From positions 1,364,001 through 1,428,000 of the forward strand of contig NZ_AP024597.1 in assembly GCF_019704315.1 (NCBI RefSeq): a stretch of 64,000 bases of DNA, read 5' to 3'. The position numbers and the translations under genes are program-made. Below the pieces are notes generated by a model. That model made no database searches. It had not been told where the DNA came from and saw nothing but the letters and a program-made list of their open reading frames with translations. Each line of letters begins with the position of its first letter. Position 1 is the first letter of the stretch. The DNA comes from Stygiolobus caldivivus (lineage in GTDB: Archaea; Thermoproteota; Thermoprotei_A; Sulfolobales; Sulfolobaceae). This document shows, in pieces, positions 52,252 through 60,000 of the stretch.

Positions 52252-53016
52252 GTGTCCTTTAACTTAAGGACGAAGGGCTTGTACCTCGAAAGGAGCGAGG
52301 ACAAGGTAGTAATTAACGACGAGGGATATAAGGGACTAAATGAAGGGTATAGTGTTTTAAACCTCGTTAACCTAGCTAAACTACCCAGAGATAAAGTAAC
52401 GGTGTTAAACTCAGTATATGACTTTTTGACTGGTATAATGGTTTTACGTGTAGACCCCTATGAGGCAATTTCACCGGTCCACGCTTCTGAGGTCACGGCG
52501 ATAAACATTAATGGGAGGGGTATGGTAAAGGTCCTACACAACCTATACTCTGGAGGCGGTCTCCCGGGCTATATCGATGTTAAAGAAGAGGGGTACTCGA
52601 TTTCATTTAAACTGTCTGACGAGGGGAACGTTATACTATATGTTAACGACCACGGTGTATTAGTACCTCCCCCGTCAGTCCCCAGCGGGCTTATAAAAAT
52701 GCTCACTATAATGACCGCGTTAGCACTCAGACCTAAAGTCCTAGCCATAGACGAAGTCGAGGACTCACTTCACCTGAAGTACATCGAAAGGCTCCTCGAT
52801 GTTTTCGGTTATTTCTCTGACGGCACACAAATAATACTTTCGACACACTCACCAGCAGTCATCGACTTAGTCAACCCTTCAGACCTAGTGTTAGTATCGA
52901 GAGTAGGTCTGTCTACTAAAGTCAGGAAGGTCAATAAAAAAGACGGGGAGTTAAAGGAATTCCTGGTCAAGAACGGGATTACCTTAAGTGACGCATATTT
53001 CTACGGTGCGATTTAG
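52252..53016 (+). CDS. ABC/OLD-type ATPase half lacking Walker A
   Basis: The 254-aa frame carries a Walker B LAIDEVEDSLH (about residue 163) and an H-loop ILSTHSPAVIDL, the C-terminal hallmarks of AAA_21/OLD-type ABC ATPases. The N-terminal Walker A and Q-loop are missing. The start is a GTG, with an in-frame stop a few codons upstream. Either the gene has lost its 5' part or it is a specialised non-ATP-binding relative. The gene directly abuts a TOPRIM-like gene, as in OLD or Gabija-like ATPase/TOPRIM pairs. Since that partner is frameshifted, decay of a two-gene nuclease system is the simplest view. Confidence 0.65.
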   Translation: MSFNLRTKGLYLERSEDKVVINDEGYKGLNEGYSVLNLVNLAKLPRDKVTVLNSVYDFLTGIMVLRVDPYEAISPVHASEVTAININGRGMVKVLHNLYSGGGLPGYIDVKEEGYSISFKLSDEGNVILYVNDHGVLVPPPSVPSGLIKMLTIMTALALRPKVLAIDEVEDSLHLKYIERLLDVFGYFSDGTQIILSTHSPAVIDLVNPSDLVLVSRVGLSTKVRKVNKKDGELKEFLVKNGITLSDAYFYGAI

Positions 53017-53528
53017 GTGAAGGTGTGTATCGTCTCTGAGGACACTTACGGTTATGTTTTTTTGAGGAAAATAATATACAGGCTGAAACACTACTGTAGA
53101 GCGTCTGACTACTGTAGAGCGTCTGACCTCGAAGTGTATAATACGGTGCTCCTTATACTACATATAGGGGAAGCCATTATGATAAACTCGTCAAGATAGT
53201 CAGGGTATTATGTACTTTATGTGATATAATAACAAAGGACGCTGATGGAAGGGACGTATACGAGGAGGAGAACAAGCTCAGGAACCTAATAAATAATTGT
53301 GAGAAAGTAAAATTCCTTATTTTTGACTATCAGATAGAGGACTGGATAGTATATAGTTTGACAAGGCACCTCGACCCTAATCCAGCAGGATATTTAAAGG
53401 TACACTATCAGTATGAAAAGTATATGCTGGACGAGTATGCTGACAAACTTAAATTTGACATTTTAAAGAACCTAGATAGCTTCTACAAATTCATACAGTA
53501 TATCAAGCTTGAAAATTGCTTTAGCTGA
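53017..53528 (+). pseudogene. TOPRIM-like protein, frameshifted
   Basis: The frame begins with a GTG as VKVCIVSEDTYGYVFLRKII. An exact in-frame tandem duplication of 18 bp (TACTGTAGAGCGTCTGAC) lies near 53090-53128. At the GGGG run near 53167-53170 the frame is lost; adding one G restores GGSHYDKLVKIVRVLCTLCD followed by IITKDADGRDVYEEENKL. An acidic residue after the first strand and a D-A-D-G-R-D motif fit a small TOPRIM (DUF3226/DUF4276-like) nuclease partner of the ATPase. The tail (DWIVYSLTRHLDP...) is helical and ends at 53528. It is broken in this sequence unless the base call is wrong. Confidence 0.55.
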
Positions 53529-53811
53529 CTTTTTTCTAACTCTAGATGTAAACCGCCGATCACCGCTGACATTAAGGCAAAGACTTCACTGTTTTTGAAG
53601 AATATTCTCTAAAACTTCTAATGACAGCCCTAGACCCCCAAGCCCGTCAACCTGGACCTTACTCCCGGGAGGAGAATTCTCAGTAGAGCCCCAGTCCATT
53701 AAGTTTGCGGGGGGAGGGCGTTATTTGACCTTTTTAAAGGCATACTGGAAAACCCTCCAATAATGTTACCCTCAGGTTGTAAAGGGCAGAGGTGACAGGG
53801 GAATAGGAGGA
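53529..53811. other. Non-coding, nothing recognised
   Basis: This stretch lies between the TOPRIM-like remnant and the small ORF at 53812. No gene or clear repeat is seen. Confidence 0.4.
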
Positions 53812-53967
53812 GTGAATTTTAGGTTATTTGCCATTATTACTAACCCTAATATAACCGGGGGCTTAATGGGGAAAAAGGGAGTCCACTCCGCTTTAGGAGA
53901 ATTTTTCGACAATTATAGCCCTGAATTGGTAACCGAAACCTGTAGCCAACGGAAAGGCGTTAGGTAA
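53812..53967 (+). CDS. Small ORF or gene fragment (51 aa) with a ribosome-binding site
   Basis: From the GTG at 53812 the frame encodes NFRLFAIITNPNITGGLMGK and then GVHSALGEFFDNYSPELVTE to a TAA at 53967. The residue pattern is protein-like and AATAGGAGGA just upstream is a good ribosome-binding site. It could be the N-terminus of a longer decayed gene, since the following DNA in another frame also looks partly coding. No family is recognised. Confidence 0.35.
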   Translation: MNFRLFAIITNPNITGGLMGKKGVHSALGEFFDNYSPELVTETCSQRKGVR

Positions 53968-54076
53968 GACGAAAATGGGCTCAGAAAAAGGCATTTACCC
54001 GAGAAAATACTCAAGGCTTCACCTCCCGAGGACTCACTGCTGAGCTTATCACCTATAGTATGTATACATGATATAT

Positions 54077-54317
54077 ATGAAAACCCTAATGATCAGGGAC
54101 GACGTATATGAGAAATTACTCGAGGTCAAAGGTGATAAAAGCTTTTAGTGAAGTAATTGAAGAATTAATAGAGGAGTCATTAAGTGTGAGGAGGAAAAAG
54201 GCTGAAAAGTACTTTGGATCCCTTAATGAGGGAGAAGCGAGGGAGTTAGCTGAGGAAATTGAGGAAATGAGGAAGAGGACTGATGAAAGTATTGCTAGAA
54301 AGCTCGGCAATTATTGA
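54077..54317 (+). pseudogene. vapB: vapB-type antitoxin (DUF217-like), frameshifted
   Basis: Starting at the ATG at 54077, the frame reads MKTLMIRDDVYEKLLEVKGD followed by K-S-F. At the TTTT run (54143-54146) one extra T gives an immediate TAG. Skipping one T restores SFSEVIEELIEESLSVRRKK and continues to the stop at 54317. I-x-D-D-V-Y-x-x-L...K-x-x-x-S-F-S-E-V-I is the pattern of DUF217/RHH VapB antitoxins of crenarchaea. The gene overlaps the start of a PIN-domain toxin. Either a true inactivation or a base-calling error is possible. Confidence 0.7.
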
Positions 54318-54649
54318 GTACTTAAAGGGGGACAAAGAAGTAAAGGAAATCGTGGACAAGGCTGAGGACTTTTACGTCAGCTCGTTAAGCGCATACGAAG
54401 TATTATTAGGTAAAACTGATGAAAATACAATACCAAGTTTTTTTGTCCGCGTTTAAAATTTTAAACGTCACCCTAAAGGACTCCCTGACGGCCTCAAGGG
54501 CCTATAAAAGGTTGAGGGACAAAGGGGTACTAGTAGGGTCTTTTGACATCCTGATAGCTTCTCAAGCTATTAATAGGGACTTGACCCTCGTAACTAGAGA
54601 CAAGGACTTCCTAAGGATAAAAGGGGGTATGGAGACCTCGAGCTGTTAA
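54283..54649 (+). pseudogene. vapC: vapC-type PIN toxin, frameshifted
   Basis: The ATG at 54283, overlapping vapB, gives MKVLLESSAIIEYLKGDKEV and SSLSAYEVLLGKTDENTIPS, then runs into a stop after seven T (54438-54444). A one-base shift restores FLSAFKILNVTLKDSLTASR, GSFDILIASQAINRDLTLVT and RDKDFLRI. The conserved acidic residues of PIN nucleases are represented (E in ESSAIIEYL, E in AYEVLLG, D in SFDILIA, D in TRDKDF). Whole length, about 122 aa, is right for VapC. It would be a tRNA/rRNA-cutting toxin if intact. Confidence 0.7.
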
Positions 54650-55514
54650 CGCTTTCATAATTAGACTAAGCTAAAGGATTAAAGGTGAGCCCTTTACCCC
54701 CACCAGTGACCGCACCGTTTTGCCCTTACCCCCCTACTGAGTCAGTTATTTCGGTGTGTATACAGACGAGGGGAAACCGGCGAACTCTACCTCCCCGACA
54801 TCCGCGTGTCCTCTGCAAGCTCTAAGCCCCTACTACTTTCCTATACCGGAGGCTGTGTCCCCCCCCCCCCGCCCCTCCGATAACCCCGTTAACGGGCTCC
54901 GGTTGACCACGACTCAGCTTGGGGAAAAGGGCGTTAAGTCCTTTTTAAAGTCGGACTTATGTCCCTTAACAGGTTGACCCTAAGCCCCCGTATAGGAAGA
55001 CGTGTTTAAGGACAGTTCACCTCTCTCGTTTACAAAACGTATAAAGGTGTAGAGAATATTGGTAGTCCTACGTACTCATCCCCGGTAAACCGCACAAGGT
55101 GACCGCCTGATAAAGTCCTCTAAGACCCGCCCCTCAGTTACTCTCTACTTCCTCCCCACCTCCACCCCAAAGTGTACACTCTAAGTAAACGACAGTAAGG
55201 TCACCCTTTATTACTCAACCGGGTCGACAGCAGGAAATAAAGACACTTGTGAAACACATGCAAACCCGTAAAAGTACCTAATTATTACACCCGGGAAAAG
55301 CACCGTATAAAGACACCTGCAAACAACTCACAGCTTAAACCCCATTACCCATGTCCACTGGACGGTGTGTACAAAGGCGGACACAAACGTCTTACAGACC
55401 CCTAGTATTAAAACCATCTACTTCTATGGTAGGGCCAAGTAATACGTAGGACTTTCTCCGTACACAGCGTTTAAAATTGTTATATGAGTTTACCGTATTT
55501 TTATTCGGCACTAT
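54650..55514. other. Non-coding region before cas2, with a 12-C run
   Basis: No gene is supported over 865 bp; frames are short and of Pro/Ser-rich low-complexity composition. A run of 12 C lies at 54859-54870. Near 55238 and 55308, AAAGACACTTGTGAAACACA and AAAGACACCTGCAAACAA-type blocks begin a set of degenerate repeats continued after cas2. The cas2 TATA-like TTTTTATTC lies about 20 bp before its ATG. Confidence 0.45.
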
Positions 55515-55772
55515 ATGTATGTGATCCTCGTGTATGACGTTAACGAGAAGCGCGTGAACAAAGTCCTCAACATATGCAGGAAATACTTGACGTGGATCCA
55601 GAGGTCAGTTTTCGAGGGGGAGATAACTGAAGGTAAACTCTACCTCCTGAAAAACGAGCTCAAAAAAGTCATAAAAGACGACGACATGGTGATAATATTC
55701 AAGCTCGACGGGAAGTTCCTCGTGGAGAAGGAAGTCATGGGTAAGGGCTCGGCAGACACCAACGTGTTATAA
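55515..55772 (+). CDS. cas2: Cas2, CRISPR adaptation protein
   Basis: Cas2 is the small ferredoxin-fold partner that bridges two Cas1 dimers during spacer integration. The 85-aa protein starts MYVILVYDVNEKRVNKVLNI with the conserved N-terminal Asp (VYD), then YLTWIQRSVFEGEITEGKL, and a third strand MVIIFKLDGK: all typical of Cas2. It is intact and of normal size. It is not accompanied by cas1, cas4 (of the CRISPR type) or csa genes in this window, and lies 1.3 kb before the leader of the right array. It must work with a cas1 located elsewhere, or be left over from a former adaptation operon. Confidence 0.95.
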   Translation: MYVILVYDVNEKRVNKVLNICRKYLTWIQRSVFEGEITEGKLYLLKNELKKVIKDDDMVIIFKLDGKFLVEKEVMGKGSADTNVL

Positions 55773-56842
55773 AAACCGCGAACGTGCACTTGCCCTAAAA
55801 CTAAGAGGGCTAAAGGGAGTGACGCTGACTACTTGTGGCTAACCACTGTTCAGTAAATTCCGTTATTATAACACTGAAGTAGATTAATACCGATTACCAG
55901 TAGCAGACCACTTGTGACAATCTACCAAAAGTTTACTGATAGCGCTACCTTAGCCCCCTTGTGACAAACCTTCTGTGAAAAATACCCTCATGTTCTCCTC
56001 TATGTCCACCTCGCATATAGCGTCTTGTGATAAGACATTCGTGACAGACCGCTGACTTTTCAACGATCATCTCCCTTTACCGTCTGGCTAACTTGTGACA
56101 AACCACTTATGACAAACCACGTTTTCGTCTGTTACCCTGTTTAATAATTCATCTGTACTTGTGGCAAACCACTTGTGACGAACTACTCCCCCCCCCCCCA
56201 TCTCTTGACACTGTTTTTTAATGTGTAGACACTTCTTTGTTTGCGCTTGTTAAACCCTCAGATAAAGCCGTCGAGTTAAATTTACAGCCTGTAGTTTAAC
56301 AGTAAGCTTAAAGCAGTAAAACACTGGGGACAGGTAACGTCACATGTAACAGTGTAGACACTTACGGTAAGCCTAAAACAGCCCCATCGCCCTGAGCCGA
56401 TTAGTGTAGGGACAAAGCCCCTACACTCTGTCACCATTGAAATGGAGATGACTGACAAGAGCCCTATGTGTCCTTTGTACAGAAAACGGATTTACCATAT
56501 GATATAGCTTTTCCTCGGGAGCTTAAAACAACGCCTGAGCGCAGAAAATTAATTCACCTAAGGACCTCGATCAAGCCCACACCACGTACTGTTATCCCGT
56601 TTCGTGAATTAGTACAGTTGGCAGGGCAAACAATACGCTAAACACGAGGTATGCATCACACTAAGCCATTAACTGTCCTTAGACTTCTTCACAGAAAACG
56701 GAATATACGTCACGAGGTAGGAATTAGACCAAGCCATTAACCCTCACCTTATGCTTTTACCCTGGGTCACGTAATAACATCGTCGTGCGTTAATTTAACT
56801 ATGACGACCTTACCTCATCTAGACAAATACAAGCACGAGGAG
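55773..56842. repeat. Non-coding region with degenerate CTTGTGACAAACCA repeats
   Basis: From about 55835 to 56180, variants of the 14-bp word CTTGTGACAAACCA appear at least ten times (for example near 55910, 55963, 56091, 56103, 56160 and 56172), partly in tandem. A run of 12 C follows at 56188-56199. Further right, an ACGAGGTA...AAGCCATTAAC block occurs twice (about 56644-56672 and 56712-56743), each near an ACAGAAAACGGA-type word. There is no open frame of note. The role is unknown; it separates cas2 from the CRISPR leader. Confidence 0.5.
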
Positions 56843-57079
56843 CAGTGAAATCCCATTACGTCCGGCCCGCATATTTATTCTAATTCTATATATATTTATT
56901 CATTTTATATGGCAGGGAGTGAGATCGGCAGTGAAAGGTAAAACAAAAATATTACTACTAAAACATATTTATTTTTACGTAAAACTCCCTCGGCAGTGAA
57001 AGGTAGCTTTAAGGAGCGGTAACGCTGCCGAAAAACAGCAAAACTTTTATCACTGTAGACAGCATATACCACTAGAGGA
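56843..57079 (+). promoter_or_regulatory. CRISPR leader of the right array
   Basis: It is nearly identical in reverse complement to the leader of the left array (5851-6090). It contains two copies of TCGGCAGTGAAAGGTA at 56925-56940 and 56990-57005, 65 bp apart, one repeat-spacer unit. An AGCG-GTAA-CGCT palindrome and a GCTG...CAGC hairpin lie between the second copy and the first repeat. AT-rich stretches could hold the promoter for the pre-crRNA. The last 30 bp are less conserved between arrays but both end in AGAGGA immediately before the first repeat. Confidence 0.93.
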
Positions 57080-60000
57080 GTTTGTAGCATTCCCTTGGGG
57101 ACTTGAAACAAATCGCAATATGGCCCGACTATACACCGTTGAATGTTTGTAGCATTCCCTTGGGGACTTGAAACCCTCAGCATCAAGCCAAATACTTTCT
57201 CTAATAGAGCCGTGTTTGTAGCATTCCCTTGGGGACTTGAAACTTTTCGAGATTTATCTTTACTTCTACCTCGTCATTATGTGTTTGTAGCATTCCCTTG
57301 GGGACTTGAAACCCCTTTTCCTTAAGGCAATAGAGTCTGTGTTATATCAAAGTTTGTAGCATTCCCTTGGGGACTTGAAACCCTCTTCAATCTTCTTTTT
57401 CTCTTGCTCTTCTTTCTGGTTTGTAGCATTCCCTTGGGGACTTGAAACATAGAAAACAATTTTAGATTTTCGAAACGGCAATATAGTTTGTAGCATTCCC
57501 TTGGGGACTTGAAACGGAAATTACAATTAATCTGTCATTTTGCGAAATTTTGGTTTGTAGCATTCCCTTGGGGACTTGAAACCAAGATTTCTATTATCTT
57601 TTTAGAATCTAGAAAGTGTTTGTAGCATTCCCTTGGGGACTTGAAACCATGGACACAGAAAGGTAAAACATACTTTATAGAAGTTTGTAGCATTCCCTTG
57701 GGGACTTGAAACATCTGTCATTTTGCGAAATTTTCGCAAAAAATGAGGTTTGTAGCATTCCCTTGGGGACTTGAAACTATATAGCATCTACCTGTTTTTT
57801 AGTGGCTCTTAATTGTTTGTAGCATTCCCTTGGGGACTTGAAACTTAGGTAATATCATTGGAAAAATAAAAGATTCAAAGGTTTGTAGCATTCCCTTGGG
57901 GACTTGAAACGACCCCACGGGGACGGGGAGTTTTTCCGGAAACCCCGGTTTGTAGCATTCCCTTGGGGACTTGAAACATAATAGAAATGTCATAGCTGTC
58001 TTTCTATCTTCATCGTTTGTAGCATTCCCTTGGGGACTTGAAACTACCCCATAAGTTCTAAAGTGTCTTGGTTCGGTTTGAGTTTGTAGCATTCCCTTGG
58101 GGACTTGAAACCTTTAGCAGGGGAAAATAATGCCAGGGCAATTAATGCGTTTGTAGCATTCCCTTGGGGACTTGAAACTAAAAGTTAGTATAGTCTAAGC
58201 GATAACTCAGTTCATCGTTTGTAGCATTCCCTTGGGGACTTGAAACCAAATATTGTCCACGGCTTCCTCCACGTTTTCACTGGACGTTTGTAGCATTCCC
58301 TTGGGGACTTGAAACAGCTTGCAAGCATTCCTAAAAGAACCTGATGAAGTGAGTTTGTAGCATTCCCTTGGGGACTTGAAACGCGTTAGCGTGTGTTAGT
58401 GTTTGTGTGTGCAAAAAGCCGGGTTTGTAGCATTCCCTTGGGGACTTGAAACCTCAGTCCTCAGCACCTCCATCTCTTTCTCTGTTAGCGGTTTGTAGCA
58501 TTCCCTTGGGGACTTGAAACTAAAGAAATGGTCTACAAGGTCAAGTTAAATAATCTAGGTTTGTAGCATTCCCTTGGGGACTTGAAACTTGATACTGAAA
58601 AAGTGAAAAGTGCAGAAGTGGTGCAGTTTGTAGCATTCCCTTGGGGACTTGAAACTATTTTCAACTAGAAGATAAAAATGCCAATATGTCACGACGTTTG
58701 TAGCATTCCCTTGGGGACTTGAAACGCGTTACGCTAGCAGAGCTACTCCCACCATTCGCCACGTTTGTAGCATTCCCTTGGGGACTTGAAACTTTTTCCC
58801 GGCGGTAACAAATCGACATCTAAAGTTTTGTTTGTAGCATTCCCTTGGGGACTTGAAACTGCAAAATAATTTGTTTCAACAAACCAAAAGCCAATGTTTG
58901 TAGCATTCCCTTGGGGACTTGAAACGCTCTTCACCCGTCAGCTGACCAATATAGATTTCTTTCGTTTGTAGCATTCCCTTGGGGACTTGAAACAGGTAAA
59001 CGTATACATAAACCAGGAGATACTTAACAGTTTGTAGCATTCCCTTGGGGACTTGAAACATAAAGTTCGGAATTTCATACATAGTTTCGGTGGACGGTTT
59101 GTAGCATTCCCTTGGGGACTTGAAACATGGTGGCGGTACCATGTCCACTAAGAGCCTTTTTATGTTTGTAGCATTCCCTTGGGGACTTGAAACGCAAGTG
59201 ATGATAGAGAAGTTTTTATTGATTTATCTAGGTTTGTAGCATTCCCTTGGGGACTTGAAACACTTTAGGGGTTTGAGGTTTGGACGCCATATTCGAACGT
59301 TTGTAGCATTCCCTTGGGGACTTGAAACGATATTCAAAGATAGAACAACTATAACAATATTTCGTTTGTAGCATTCCCTTGGGGACTTGAAACTTTAAGT
59401 GGATACGGTAAACTACTCATATGTAAAAAGTTTGTAGCATTCCCTTGGGGACTTGAAACTCCTATCGACGAATTCCGAGTGCTCGCCGAAGCCGCGTTTG
59501 TAGCATTCCCTTGGGGACTTGAAACTTTCTGTCAGCTTGCTGAAATAAAATAAGATTGTTAGGTTTGTAGCATTCCCTTGGGGACTTGAAACCGAAAACA
59601 TAAAATATACTTGGGGCGTCAAAAGTCCAGAGTTTGTAGCATTCCCTTGGGGACTTGAAACTAGAATAAGTATCGGCTCACTTCGCTCGTAACTTAAAGT
59701 TTGTAGCATTCCCTTGGGGACTTGAAACTCAAACATGATAGAAAGAAAGAAAGAAAAGAAAAATGTTTGTAGCATTCCCTTGGGGACTTGAAACGGTACT
59801 CTGTTGTTCTGTCCACCGAACCACACAGCCGGGGTTTGTAGCATTCCCTTGGGGACTTGAAACCTCTATCCAGTATTAAAATTTTAACAAACTCGGCTTG
59901 TTTGTAGCATTCCCTTGGGGACTTGAAACACTAATAGTCAGCTCACATGTCCCATACCCTTTGTGGTGTGTTTGTAGCATTCCCTTGGGGACTTGAAACC

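Noticed and set aside
54756-54977. A 73-codon plus-strand frame before cas2
   Set aside because: Pro/Ser-rich and spanning a 12-C run; composition is not that of a protein of this organism.
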